DNA of 64,000 bases from Moniliella sp. 'wahieum'. Taxonomy: Eukaryota; Basidiomycota; Moniliellomycetes; Moniliellales; Moniliellaceae. The notes beneath the pieces were generated by a model, which saw only the letters and a list, made by a program, of their open reading frames with translations, was not told the DNA's origin and did no database searches. Shown here one piece after another: positions 21,475 through 33,903 of this stretch. Position numbers and translations under genes: made by a program. How positions within the stretch are numbered: position 1 is the stretch's first letter; every line of letters begins with the position of its first letter. The stretch spans positions 124,001 through 188,000 of the forward strand of contig RSEE01000066.1 of the NCBI GenBank assembly GCA_003971905.1, written 5' to 3'.

Positions 21475-21966
21475 TGCCGGCTACCTCCGTTGGAAGTCTG
21501 ATATCTTTCGACTCTACATCTGAGGAGACAACCCCCTTGTCTTCACCTGATTTTGCATCGCCCAGAACCGTGCCGGTTCTTGCAGATGACGGTGGTCCTT
21601 CCTGTCCTGCTGACCGCCCGTGCTGCTCGCCCGCCTATACTCGGGACCCGTGCGGACCCACTGGCGGAACTTGAACTTGCTTTGGCCGTGCGGGCTCCCG
21701 CCGCCACCGACGTTAGCGTTGCCGACGATGATGTGCTGCGCCTTCTTGCCTCGCTATCCCACGCCGAGGCATTGCTGCCCCCCAACAGCTCTGCTCGGCG
21801 AGCCCTGGAGCACGTAAGCGACCCCGCCGCCCGTGTCCGCCTTGCTGCCGATTATTTTCTTCGCGCGTCGTTGGACTCTTCCGGCATGGCCAATGCCGTA
21901 ATTAGCGACACCCCCAACGAACAATGGTTCTTGGATACTTCACCCCCTCCATGCCCAAGACTTTGA
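21475..21966 (+). CDS. Hypothetical small protein, Ala/Asp-rich
   Basis: I do not recognise this protein. It starts MPATSVGSLISFDSTSEETT and, after one frame change near 21590-21620, continues through LTARAARPPILGTRADPLAE, VADDDVLRLLASLSHAEALL and SARRALEHVSDPAARVRLAA, ending DTSPPPCPRL. About 160 aa, helical and amphipathic in the middle, with no signal peptide or membrane segment. The composition looks coding, not random, and a CACGTGA box stands 94 bp upstream. It could be a regulatory or adaptor protein; no function is claimed. Confidence 0.5.
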
Positions 21967-22394
21967 TTGGTCGAAACACGTTCCAACCCGATTTTCTTTT
22001 ACGTTGTCGTTCACACCCGCGTTTGATACTTGATGTTAATTCTTCCTCAAGATGGACCTAGCTGGCTTGCTTCTTCGGAGTGACCAACATCCTCATCTTC
22101 CTTGTCTTTATTTTCTCGACAACGTTCCTACATTTTCTGTTTGCGCTTCCTTCCAGAATCCTGGAACAACATCGGTGACACCACGTCACCATACCCATAC
22201 CAGTCTCTCCTCTACCATTGTCTTCCCTTTGTATTATATGGGATGCCCGCATTACTGAGTTGATCAATTGATCATCACATAGCTATCGTTATTAGCCAAC
22301 AATTGGTTTTGTAGCATCCGCACCGCGTCGGAGTTATTGTATCGATTTAAGTAAATGTTTAGAAAGCAGAGGTGGCGGTGGGCGTGAACGTCGA
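21967..22394. other. Intergenic between convergent genes
   Basis: AT-richer 3' DNA with no recognised element. Confidence 0.5.
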
Positions 22395-23236
22395 TCAGAA
22401 CTCAAAGCTACGGTCGAGGTCCGAAAGAATAAGAGCCCGCATACCTGGCGGCATCAACGGCGGGTTTTGTCCCCTGGTCACCTGGACCCGAACGTTTTCC
22501 TCTTTCGCGATTGTAGAGGCGGGGGGGGGTCGACCATATACCGGAACGGCATCGATACTGCTGCCCCACCCGTAAACTTGAGTTCAGGGTGGTTCACCCA
22601 CTCCATCTGACCATGGCCACGAGTATCGGGCGGGACAGTGGGGGCTCCATCGACACCTAGATGCACCCCATCTTCCACAACCTTCTTGGTCACGCCTAAG
22701 GCAGTATCGGTGGTCATCTGAACGCTCCCAAGGTGCCGTCCGCCATAGCCGTGCTGACGCAGCGCTGCCGTCCGATCACGAGGAGGATCATCACCGAGAA
22801 TACCACCAAAAAGAAAAATGAAAAACGGGCCATCACGCGGAACCGCGTCGGAGCCGGGTACCGGAGCCGGGAAGAGAGCAGCGTCGCCCACATCGAGCGG
22901 CAACGGCGCCCGGGGATCAAGCAAGCAGACATCCGCCTTGGTTACCCCCCAAGCCGACAGAAGAGTATCGAATGGCTCGGGGTGAAGACATGGAGTAGCT
23001 GAGTCCTCCACAGGACCAAAGCCAGGCTCAGGTCGCTGGAGAGCCTGCTCAAGGTCGGCAATGGAGTTTTTGGACAGGTTGGTAAAGTGGACTTGGGTCC
23101 CGCGCCCGGCCAACTTGAGCATGTTGCGGTATTCCAGCAGCGCCCAGCGGGGGAACTTGCTCGGCGCATCCGGATCGTCTTCCTCCATGTGTTCGATCAC
23201 ATAGTGGGGACGCGTCCCTCGTACAAACTTGGACAT
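22395..23236 (-). CDS. SFM1: SPOUT arginine methyltransferase Sfm1
   Basis: Sfm1 is a SPOUT-fold enzyme that monomethylates an arginine of ribosomal protein Rps3 in yeast. Seen in order: YVIEHMEED, RWALLEYRNMLKLAG, FTNLSKNS, VCLLDPRAPL, then the knot core FLFGGILGDDPPRDRTAALR, RHLGSVQMTTDTALGVTKKV and VSMPFRYMVD, and an end LMPPGMRALILSDLDRSFEF. The SAM-binding knot residues (GGILGD..PPRDRT, QMTTDTA) are intact. The only break lies in a run of nine C just after RYMVD; the frame beyond it reads STIAKEENVRVQVTRGQNPP. Span and motif order match the family. An insert of about 25 residues before GGILGD is longer than in yeast. Confidence 0.92.
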
Positions 23237-23504
23237 GGGTGCGATGCTGGTTGAAGAAAAAAACTGCCTTTGCCCTGTGTAGCTCGAGGGTTGCCTCCGT
23301 ACGGGCTACCGACAGTCCATGATCGGTGAGCGATCAGTGACATTTCCCTCTATGAGGCTGTTAAATTTTGACTTGGGCTAGATACGGGACAGTGCAAACT
23401 CCGCCGGACACCTGTTCCGCCCCTATTTTAGCCAAAAACCACCAGTCCTACTTTTTTTATGGTCTCCCCCTCCTCGCCGCCTCAAATCCCCACCAGATTC
23501 CACC

Positions 23505-23889
23505 ATGGCACAGGGTTTCAAGCCGCCCAAGAAAGCAGCCGCACCTCAAACAAGAGCAAAGCCAAGGGTAACTCTTCAAAGGGGCCCAAGCGTGGAGGTT
23601 TGTCTACTCGCCCATCCTCCCTACCTGTGCTCTTCTCTGACTGTCGGCCTTTTTTTCAGCCAAGTTCATTGCTCCCAAGAAAAAGGGCGCGATCACCGAG
23701 GCCCAGATGAAGAAAAGGCAAACGGCGTCCATCATGAGCAAAGTCGAAGCTGATTTGGCTGGGCGGGCGCGGGATGGCGGTCCTCTCACCATTATGAAGA
23801 AGATCGCTGACCAGACCGTTGCAGCTGACAAGGCAGAAAGAGAAGAACAAGAGCAAGTGATTGTTATTACTTTGCTGTGTGTTTTATGA
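23505..23889 (+). CDS. UPF0390/DUF2462 basic small protein
   Basis: Family of small Lys-rich nuclear/nucleolar proteins related to human C19orf53. It begins MAQGFKPPKKAAAPQ, the family's hallmark MAQG start, then SKAKGNSSKGPKRG in a shifted frame. A 62-nt intron (23598-23659, GTTTGT..TTTCAG) splits RG from AKFIAPKKKGAITEAQMKKR, which contains the conserved IAPKK. The rest is SIMSKVEADLAGRARDGGPL and KIADQTVAADKAEREEQEQ, ending VIVITLLCVL. That hydrophobic tail is not typical, so a further intron starting near 23855 is possible. Molecular function is unknown in the family. Confidence 0.75.
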
Positions 23890-24845
23890 ATCGCTTTTGT
23901 TTTGACTGTGCCTCATGACAGTCATACCCATCTATTGCATGTATTCCCTTCTTTCTTTTCCATGCATTGCAGAGACGGCGGTCAAATATGGTCTTCCTGT
24001 GGGTAGCTTGCCGGGTACGAATACCTACGAGTCTGGTCAAATTGCTGTGGATGGCCAAGAAACCGGGAGTCACAAAAGTTCCTTCCCTCAATGCACTCCC
24101 CAACATGCACTCCTCTTGCCTCGAGCAATGCATTGCTCCCATCAGGGGCGTGCGCACTGACAATCCTATCCTGGGCGCGAGAAGACACTGACGCTTGTTG
24201 GGCGCCCGCTTTGAGCTGGGCCAAGAAATCGCACGAAGCCAATACCACATCGCTGAGGCATCGGATGGTGGTTGGAGGGAAGACATTAATACGGGAATGG
24301 GCCGGCGGAATCGAGGAGATTGGGCTACCTTAGGCGCACGAGATGCTGGCCATGACCGAGGGCGAATTTTCGGGTTGTTTAAGCGGAAAATGATATGCAT
24401 GATGAGGTCGCCCGCGCGGCACGTGTTACGTACATGCGGCTTCAATCCTAACGCACCCGAGATCAGTGAATGGCCCTAGGTGTACGATTGGGAAATGCAA
24501 ACCGCGTACGATGCCGATGATGAAATGGGCGTTGACAGAAGCGGATGGAGGGGCGGAGGCGGGGACAGAGGCCCGAGGCCCGAGGAGAAGGCAGAGCCAG
24601 AAGGCAGAGCCAGAAGAGACCAATCTTTTTGGCCTGTCCAATACAGACGACCGATATGAAGCCGAACAGTAAGATGACGATGAATTCGTTAAAGATGGGT
24701 TCGACGAGCGTGGGGAGGATGCGCCCAAGTCTCAAGCTCCATGGGTGGCTACCCTTTAGTTGCACTGGTCATCTTTGTATCTGGTGCATCCGAATCTGAT
24801 ACACATTTGCGTAGTCTTTGGGGGGGGGGGGGGGGTGTATTAACA
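23890..24845. other. Stretch without a confident gene
   Basis: Open frames on both strands (for example a minus-strand hydrophobic stretch EFIVILLFGFISVVCIGQ near 24690) have no recognisable family. Contains GAGGCCCGAGGCCCGAGG near 24570 and a run of 16 G. Confidence 0.4.
24820..24835 (+). repeat. Poly-G run (16 nt)
   Basis: Sixteen consecutive G just downstream of the methyltransferase stop; a likely place for consensus-length error and a potential G-quadruplex. Confidence 0.9.
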
Positions 24846-25961
24846 TTAACGCGACGGTTTGGTTGCATAGACAAGACCACCCCGGACCGTGCCTTCTGAT
24901 CCCCCCTGAGCCCACGAATCGACAACCTCGCCAAACATACGTAACGGCACCAGTTCCCATGCTCGTCCTCCCCTCCAAAACTTCTCAGTCCCACGCCCGA
25001 GGGAGACGAGAAAGTGGCTGAACCCAGGAAATACATGGTCTGACACATCCGCGATGGTCACCTCAAACCCAATTTGCTGTAGCTCAGAGGCGTACACGCC
25101 AAACGTGAGCAAGTTATGTTTGGGCACCTCGGTGAGATGAAGTGTCAATGCATGCTTGATCCTTCGAACCAGAGAGGGGGGCGCGGGTTCAGGAAGTGAA
25201 CAAGGAGTAAAGTGGGCGGTTCCTGGGCTGGGATACGGGTAGGCGGAAAAGAGGTCAAAGAGGAGGAGTTTACCTCCCGGAGCCAAGCGGTCCCAAGCCG
25301 CTTGAAAGAAGCGGCGGCGAGAGGGGAAGTGGTACGCAGAATCGATTGCAACGATCACGTCATACTCGCTTTGGCCTTGGTGAGGGGAGGCAAACCAGGC
25401 GAGGGCATCAGCGCAAAAGACTTGAGCCTGCCCGCCAGCACGCTGCTGGGCGCGCTGGGCCTGGGCAGGGAGAGACGTGACGCCGTGGAGGATGCGGGGG
25501 TGGAGCAGTTTGGATATCAACAGCAGACTGTCCCCATTTCCGTGTCCTACATCGAGGACTCGGGCAGGCCGAGCGTGAGGGGGAGGGATCGTATCCAGGC
25601 CCGCCACACTCTGAGCGTCCAGATCGAGACCCGCCAACACACGTCGAGCCAATTGATCGGCAGCGTCAGGGAACTGACAGTCGCTAACCTTTTCTCTGAG
25701 GCACATGCCCCTGTTCCAGCGGTCCACCAGCCCATGTTGACCCACTCGCTCTCTGGACGACGGGTGTTGAGCAGCAGGCTGGAAAAGCGTGGTATGCTTC
25801 GCGCGGTGGATCAGGCACCCGTCCCTGCCTGGCCCTGGAGATCGCCGGGCGATGAGCAGACCCAGCACCAGGCCCACGGCCACAGCGATTGCCCAAGGCA
25901 AGAGGTGACGTGTGGCGAGTGGAACCTGTGCGGCTACTTCGGCAAAGGCCTGACACGGCAT
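24846..25961 (-). CDS. Membrane-anchored class I SAM-dependent methyltransferase
   Basis: A single unbroken 371-aa frame. An N-terminal hydrophobic anchor, LLPWAIAVAVGLVLGLLIA, is followed by RRSPG, then the Rossmann methyltransferase. Motif I is RVLDVGHGNGDSLLLISKLL, where the usual GCG is GHG. Next come VFCADALAWF (acidic and motif II region), YDVIVAIDSAYHFPSRRRFF (motif IV with the YHF typical of UbiE/Methyltransf_11 relatives) and LAPGGKLLLFDLFSAYPYPS (post-motif strand). The C-terminal lid ends GLVYATKPSR. Substrate is unknown; the anchor suggests action at a membrane on a lipid or small hydrophobic molecule. Clean frame and single exon. A TCACGTGA box lies 133 bp upstream. Confidence 0.85.
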   Translation of the reverse strand: MPCQAFAEVAAQVPLATRHLLPWAIAVAVGLVLGLLIARRSPGPGRDGCLIHRAKHTTLFQPAAQHPSSRERVGQHGLVDRWNRGMCLREKVSDCQFPDAADQLARRVLAGLDLDAQSVAGLDTIPPPHARPARVLDVGHGNGDSLLLISKLLHPRILHGVTSLPAQAQRAQQRAGGQAQVFCADALAWFASPHQGQSEYDVIVAIDSAYHFPSRRRFFQAAWDRLAPGGKLLLFDLFSAYPYPSPGTAHFTPCSLPEPAPPSLVRRIKHALTLHLTEVPKHNLLTFGVYASELQQIGFEVTIADVSDHVFPGFSHFLVSLGRGTEKFWRGGRAWELVPLRMFGEVVDSWAQGGSEGTVRGGLVYATKPSR

Positions 25962-26678
25962 GGCGGTGGGATGGCGTAAAGGCCAGTAGGGTAGCGCAAC
26001 GGGCCGTCTGCGAATCCGCTCCGCATGCCCAAAGGAGGTGGGTCGTTGATTAGCACCACGACTAGTCTTCGCAGCCAGAGCGCCGCTCGGCAGTCACGTG
26101 ACATGTGGTGCTCTAGCTTGAACCCCCCCCCCTGCTTGCACCCTCCTCAGCACCAATTTGGAGTGCCATTATCGCCGGGATACAGCAGTCCAGTGGTCGG
26201 GTCGTCCTGTTTGGACACGATAGCCATGGCCTGCATGGTACTATGGAGAGTATAAAACACAGAATGGAGAAGGAGAGGGGGCCCTAATCCTCTGGATTTT
26301 TGGCTAATATCGGGGAAAGCCAGGTCAGGCCAATGGGAAACCACACACGAAACTCACGCCGAGAGTTGTCTTTTGACTAAGAAAGTCATGCTAAGTTGGG
26401 TTATACGGATAACGAGCCTCCATCTGAACCAATCATGGAAAACTCGGTCATGTGTCTACACTTCTGTCCTAGTATATGCGTGCCATATAGCCCAGTTGCC
26501 CAAGCCCCCCGGTGCTTCGACAGCATGATGTGGGTGCGAGCTGAAATTGAAACATGCGAAAACAGAAGTGGCTGTTGACGGCTGGTCTGCCCTCGGGTTC
26601 TCTCTCGTAGCGGCCGTGCATGTGGCGGAATGGCATGGCAGAGGCGGAATTGAGAAGTAGGCCCTGCTGGCGGCGGCG
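25962..26678. other. Intergenic, divergent promoters
   Basis: Between the methyltransferase and CPSF73. Contains TCACGTGA (26094-26101) and a C-run near 26126; no gene seen. Confidence 0.5.
26094..26101. promoter_or_regulatory. E-box TCACGTGA
   Basis: Perfect 8-bp palindrome 133 bp before the methyltransferase start; Cbf1-type core. Confidence 0.45.
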
Positions 26679-29600
26679 ATGCTGCCAACACCACGAACGA
26701 GTCCAGGGCCCAACGACTACGACGACCTGCCTAGCATGGCTTCCGTACTCGACGGCTCCGCCACCCCCCCGAGGACAGCCATGCAGACACACTGCGCATT
26801 GAGATGCTTGGCGCTGGCCAAGAGGTCGGCCGCAGCTGTTGCGTCTTGACCTACAAAGGTACGCAGCCCCCATCCGTCTCCTCGCTATCCTCCGCTTCCA
26901 GCCGAGTGTACTGACCTCGTCCTCTGTCCCTTCAGGACGGACGATCGTGTGTGATGCCGGCGTGCACCCTGCATATACCGGTCTTTCTGCCTTGCCCTTC
27001 GTCGACGAGCTTGATTGGAGTACCGTGGACGCCCTCCTCATCACCCAGTACGTTGCGATCGTGGCTCTCTCGTGGGCCGCACACAGGCCCAAACTGACCC
27101 TTTCTCCTGTCTCCCAGTTTCCATGGACCATGCTGCTGCCCTTACATACATTATGGAAAAGACCAACTTTAAGGATGGGCCTGGTAAAGTGTACATGACC
27201 CATCCCACCAAGGAGGTGTACCGCTTCCTCATGAGCGACTTTGTCCGTATCTCCAATGCCGGGTCGGATGACCAGCTATACGACGAACATGAAATGCTCT
27301 CGTCCTGGCGGCAAATCGAGGCGGTGGACTACCACCAAGAGGTAAATGTGACGGGTGGTATTCGCTTTACACCGTACCATGCTGGTCATGTGCTGGGCGC
27401 ATGTATGTTCCTCATCGAGATGGGCGGTCTCAAGATTCTCTACACGGGCGATAGTCGCGAGGAGGACAGACATCTGGTTCAAGGTGAGGTACCTCCAGTC
27501 AAACCTGATGTTCTTATCTGCGAATCGACGTATGGTACACGCAGTCATGGCCCACGGCTGGAAAAAGAGCAACAGTTTACCAACATGATTCACAAGGTGC
27601 TTTTGCGGGGTGGGCGGGTTCTCCTTCCTGTTTTGTCTGGGGGCGGGCCCAAGAATTATTGCTACTTTTGGATGAGTATTGGGCCAAGCACCCCGAGCTG
27701 CATTCGATCCCAATCTATTATGCGTCGGCGCTCGCTCAAAAGTGCATTCGAGTATATCAGCGGTACGTCAACGCGATGAACGACAACATTCGCAACCGCG
27801 TTAAACGACGCGACAACCCATTCGTCTTCAAGCACATTAGCAATCTAAAGAATCTGGACCGATTTGAGGACCGTGGTCCCTGCGTCATGATGGCATCACC
27901 TGGTATGATGCAAAACGGTGTATCGCGGGAATTGTTGGAGCGGTGGGCGCCTGACCGCAAAAACGCGATCATCATCACTGGCTACTCTGTTGAGGGCACT
28001 CTTGCTCGTTCTATCATGGATGAACCTGAGGAGATTACGGGGATGAATGGACAGAGGATCCCGCGTCGCTTGGCAGTCGAGTCCATGTCTTTCTCGGCTC
28101 ATGTGGATTATGGCCAGAATAGCCAATTCATTGACGAGGTGCGGCCTGATCATGTGGTCCTTGTTCACGGCGAAGCCAATACGATGAGTCGGTTGCGAGC
28201 TATGCTCCAGGCTCGATACAAGAACCGCGGAGAGGACGTTAAAGTTCACACCCCACGCAATTGCGAGCCTCTCTTTCTCACCTTCCGTGGCGACCGGCAA
28301 GCCAAGATCATTGGTTCCTTAGCCCGAAATGAGCCTACCCGGGGGCGAACGTGGACAAGCTTATTGTCTCCAAGGACTTTGTTTATACCATCTTGGATCC
28401 AAGCGACCTGCATGACTTTACAGGGTTGAACGTATCGACGATTCTACAGCGTCAAAGGATCGCATTGCACGTGGGATGGGAGATGGTCCGGTGGCACATC
28501 GAGGGTATGTTTGGTCGGGTGGTTGAGGGAGAGGACGTTGAAGGTTTCAAGACGCTGCGGGTGATGGATGCTGTGGATGTAAAGCAAACAGGCCCACACG
28601 AGTGATTCTCGAGTGGGTATCGTCCTTGCCTTCTGACATGGTTGCCGACGCGACCATTGCTCTCTTGTTGGGGGTATCCTCATCTCGCGCGGCTGTCAAG
28701 TTGACTACCAAACCCCATCAGCATGGCCATGATCACGAAGAGGATACTAAGGATGAATCCCAAGTAGCTGCGCCAATCGCACCCGAAGAGCAGACTACGA
28801 TCCAAGACGAAACCGAGCAAAAACTGACAGCAAGTCCCCATCCATTTAGCGTGTGGCTCAAGAAAAGCCGGCTCTTGCCATGAAGAGTGAGACTACAGAT
28901 GAGGAGGTTGGCTTCGCACATGCTCATCATATGCTCACCAGGACCGAGACGATCGTTGCGATCTTGAGGGTCATTTGGGCGAAGTGACTGAGATCACTGT
29001 AGGCTCGGGCGTTCTTCCGCTGGTTGAGCAGGTTCCGAACGAATTTGCCTCGGTTCCTCGGCCCGCATCTGTTCTCACGTCCGGTGTTAAGACGGAGGAG
29101 GAGGCGGATGTTGAGATGACCGAATCTTTGAGGCCGATCCCAAAGCGACATCTGAATCGGCACCGGCATCTGAACCCGAGCACCCTCGTATCACTGCTGC
29201 ACGGCCTATTGATGCGCTGCAGGGCCCCTCCCGCCTTGCCCTACTCGTTTGGCTCGACGATTCGTGCGCGGCCATTGATGTGGAGCAATTGGTGATTACG
29301 TCGGCTTCGAGCGCGTGCGTGCGTACGCGCGTGCACCGTTGCATCGTCCTTGCCTTACAGGCTTACCCCGCTCGCTGACACATTCACCGTGGACACCCCA
29401 CTCAACACCAACCTGTTTGCGCCGCCCCCTAAGAATGCTCCGACGGACGCAGACATGGAAGCGGCGAGCGCTGCGGTTGACGACACGATCGATGCAGACC
29501 CTGAGCAATCGGTCAAGCCGCTCGCGAAGCTCGTAGCGGATGAGCGCAAGTCCTTAACGCCTGGAGATTCGGCGGACAAAGTCGATGATCTTGATACCGG

Positions 29601-29715
29601 TACCAGCGCCAATTTAGAGGCCAAGCCGTCTTCGTCCGGTTCGAGTTTGACACCCCTATCATCGCACATTGACGAGCCCATGGTGGATGCCACTGCTACG
29701 ACGGGTAGTGGCTAA
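26679..29715 (+). CDS. YSH1: CPSF73/Ysh1, pre-mRNA 3'-end endoribonuclease
   Basis: Nuclear metallo-beta-lactamase nuclease that cleaves pre-mRNA before polyadenylation. Exon 1 holds [20 protein letters not shown] and, after a frame change in a C-run (ACCCCCCCGAGG), [15 protein letters not shown]. Introns 26859-26935 and 27048-27117 join [11 protein letters not shown] and ALLITH. Nuclease blocks follow: [44 protein letters not shown]. The beta-CASP part has [71 protein letters not shown] and [13 protein letters not shown]. The C-terminal domain continues to about 29000 ([14 protein letters not shown]), followed by an acidic tail ending ATTGSG. Near 28335 and 27640 single-base length changes break the frame. 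The HxHxDH metal motif is short by two bases (27118 on). Identity is firm. Confidence 0.95.
26859..26935 (+). other. Intron 1 of CPSF73 gene
   Basis: GTACGC..CCTTCAG, 77 nt; restores [14 protein letters not shown]. Confidence 0.9.
27048..27117 (+). other. Intron 2 of CPSF73 gene
   Basis: GTACGTTGC..CTCCCAG, 70 nt; joins ITCA.. to the first histidines of the metal site (ITHFH). Confidence 0.88.
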
Positions 29716-30899
<1,184 letters not shown>

Positions 30900-31482
30900 A
30901 CTGTGGTGTACCCAATCGCACTTATTTCGACCTTTGTTCTTATCCCATTTGGCTTTTCTCCCTTCCTCTCCTGCATGAATGTGTTCGGTTCGTCCATTCA
31001 ATCGGAATTTTACCATCACGGAATCACACGATGGCCTGTCTTCCCAGGGATGGCGGTCGCTCTCCTCGCGCTGGACGTAGTCTGCACACTGTATTTTCCT
31101 TTCCACACCCCGGGTGGTAGTAATCACCTCCGTCCCCGCTCCCCCACGTGATAGGCCCGGTTTCGAAGTCCTGGTGACATGGCGAGCCCAGTGGCAGCCC
31201 TGCCCACACGACCAGTCTCAGGGGGCCGGAGATTACAGCTTGCGTTCCACAGCTGGCCACACCAACACCCCGCAGCTGCAGTCATTAATCAAGCTTCAAA
31301 CTCCAGAGCGTGCAACGTGGCACTATCGGGACATATACGTAACATGGAGTACAACCAACACACCTTCGTCGCGTGTGGCGCAACCGCCCCCGCGGTTTGC
31401 TTCGCCTCACCATCCCATCCGCCTCCACCGTCTTCCCCGTCCCGCGCTTCTGGCCTTTCCCGCGTGGGGACACGACCCCAAC
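30900..31482. other. Intergenic between E2 and LNP1 genes
   Basis: CACGTG at 31145-31150; otherwise no feature recognised. Confidence 0.5.
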
Positions 31483-33064
31483 ATGTCGCCATCGCTGTGG
31501 TATTACATTTTCCCGTGGGGATCCCTGCTGCGCATGCTCGGCATATCCACTGGTTCAGACGGCGACTATGAGCAGGTCCTCCAGTCGCTGACCGAAAAGA
31601 TCGAACAGGTGAAGAGCCGCGTAACCCAGGTCCGCCAACGCGAGCGCCGTGCCGTGTTACCATCCCTCTCTTTGCCATGTCTTCATGGCTCGTTTACACC
31701 GTTGTCGCTGCTTGGTTAGGCCGTCTCAATACGACGACCTTGGCGAAGCCGCCTTATGGCCCTTTTTCTTATCCTAGGCCAGGGTAGCGCGGTTGGAAGC
31801 TCGACTACAGCATATTGGCTTCCCACTTGCTCATTCCTCTTGCCGTTGCATGCTCGCGAAGACCCGTGCAGTGGTGGTACGGCCGCGTAAACGCTGCCGA
31901 GGAGAAACACCTTGCTGCTTTGATCCGCAAGAGGCGAGGTAGATTGAAGAGATTAAACGAGTGACCAAATACGACCACTTGCGCCTGCTTCTGGACCGGT
32001 ACGATGATACCCGCTCCCAAGCCTGACTCTGCAAAGAGTCGCAAACCCAACGCGAAGACGGCCCGGGAGAGCGTTCCCAACGGTCCAACTGGCTGCTTCA
32101 CAAGCGAAAGCTGGAGGAAGGCAGAGCATGCCTGCCCTGGGTGCTGCGCCTGCGCCAAACAATTCACTTGCTCTCCCTCCTCGGCCCCTCCCAGCATTAT
32201 CAGACTTTGGCCCTTCTTCATCTAATCAGTCTCTTCGCTCGGGACGCTCCATCTCAATGCCATGGGGTAGTGGTGGCCCCGCCGCCGCCTCCTCCCGCAT
32301 CGGGCGCGACGCTTGTTCCGGGCCTGTATCTACTGGCTCAGAGATGGCCCGTGGTAGGACAGGACAGAATGGCCAGGGTTCGCTTGCTGGACCACAAGCT
32401 TCGCAGCCACCCACCATCTCAGGCGCCACAGCCAACGGGCCCACCCCCTGTGCCGCAACGCACGCTGTTGGACAAGTTGGCCGATGCCATTCTCGGACCG
32501 GATCCTTCGCTGCGTGCCCCTGGGCCTGAGCAACGCTATGCCTTGATCTGCCGGTCATGCCACCGACACAATGGGTTGGCGTGGAAGGAAGACTGGGAAG
32601 AGATTCGTACGTGCTACCCATCCTGCTTGATACGGAACTGACGAACTAACATGGATACTGTGGCAGAGTACATTTGTCCTCATTGTGGCTCTCTCAACTC
32701 TAACCGTCCTTCGACCGTGCCGGTGACTTGGCCCTCGATGCCCCTGACACCGAAAAAATCGCACCGAACCCTGCCGCCCTCTCCCAGTATCAAGTCAATT
32801 CGACTGGAAGAGACTGACAAGGAAGAGGGGGCTGTGGATATTGCCGAACGCAAGATGGCTGACTCCCCGACCGACCGTGCGCACACGCCTAGTTCGAGTC
32901 AACGCACGGCTTCCCCCAGTCCCGGGACAGCCGCGTCCATCACTCCGACAGCCACGTCATCGTCTTTGAAGGAGCCTGCCTCCGACATCCGGCACCGCAC
33001 CTCCGCATCCGCACCGGAGCAATCAGACGAGATGGAAACCCCATCTACCTCAAGCGCCGAGTGA
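31483..33064 (+). CDS. LNP1: Lunapark/LNP1, ER three-way-junction protein
   Basis: ER membrane protein that stabilises three-way junctions of tubular ER. It starts MSPSLWYYIFPWGSLLRMLG. The lunapark N-domain reads EQVLQSLTEKIEQVKSRVTQ, VRQRERRAVL, then the first membrane segment TIPLFAMSSWLVYTVVAAWL in a shifted frame. After the second hydrophobic stretch come PVQWWYGRVN, AAEEKHLAALIRKRRG and IEEIKRVTKYDHLRLLLDRY. The C-terminal zinc ribbon is ALICRSCHRHNGLAWKEDWE, then EIQYICPHCGSLNS (CxxC..CxxC), joined across a 60-nt intron (32607-32666). A Ser/Thr-rich tail ends STSSAE. Length is near 480 aa, somewhat longer than yeast Lnp1. Confidence 0.9.
32607..32666 (+). other. Intron in LNP1 zinc-ribbon coding region
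   Basis: GTACGTGC..GTGGCAG, 60 nt; joins EEI to QYICPHC, bringing the two Cys pairs into one frame. Confidence 0.9.
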
Positions 33065-33903
33065 GCATATGCCACAATTGGCTCGAGAGGCAGAGTAAGA
33101 TTTGCCCGTCGGTCCCGCCCAACCAACCTCCCGTTCTTTTCTCCTTCAAACCGTCGACCTTCCCAGTTTCACCTACGCTTAGCCGTATCCTCTGCTGATG
33201 TTGCGACTGGCACCGCCACCCCCCCTTGGCTGGGTGGTATGAACCCTAAGTTCGTTTCCTCTGCTCTTTTCACATTCCCATTCCTTTTCTGTTCATATTG
33301 GGTCCGATGCCCAGCGGCCAAGAGCGCTTGGTCAGCGCGACTGGCCGAGGGTGCGGGCAGGACAACGTTTCTGTTGATTTTTGCTTGTCTGGGAACAAAA
33401 CACCGGGGCGCATGGGGCTACGCTGCCTGGTCGACCCGTGTGGCGCACTTGGACAAAATGAGCATGCTTCTATCACCAAGCGGCGCGGTGTTTGGGGTGG
33501 ATGGGGGCCAACACAGGGCAGACATAGGCTGGCGTGAATGGCCTCGTAGACTGGCGGCTATTCCGATTCGGATTGGATGGGGGCAAATCCGCGCAGGGCT
33601 GTCGCGAATATAGAGGGGACAGCGACACAATGCCGGTCAGTGTAGCTAATAGGAAACAGCGATATTCACGAGGCGGCGGTTGCTCGGTGTGGCTCTGGTT
33701 GCGGCGGCGGTGGGTGGGGCAGATTCAGCCACACTGGCTCCCGTCGTATAAAGCTAAGCTAAGCTCCTGCCGTGGGGCGCCGCGCCCGGTGGGCTGAAGG
33801 GGCGCATGCACGCTTTACCTCGCCTCCTTCCTCGCCCTCTTCATCCCCATCCTCGCCCTGGCCAGACGCCCGCCCCCATCCTCTCTCTCCCGCCCCCACC
33901 CCC
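33065..33903. other. Intergenic
   Basis: No recognised gene. AAAGCTAAGCTAAGCTC word cluster at 33750-33766. Confidence 0.45.

Noticed and set aside
23867-24445. Minus-strand 192-codon frame after the DUF2462 gene
   Set aside because: No domain, odd composition (many Arg, Cys and Trp) and it overlaps the probable 3' end of the plus-strand gene.
25212-25979. A 255-codon plus-strand open frame
   Set aside because: Antisense shadow of the intact methyltransferase.
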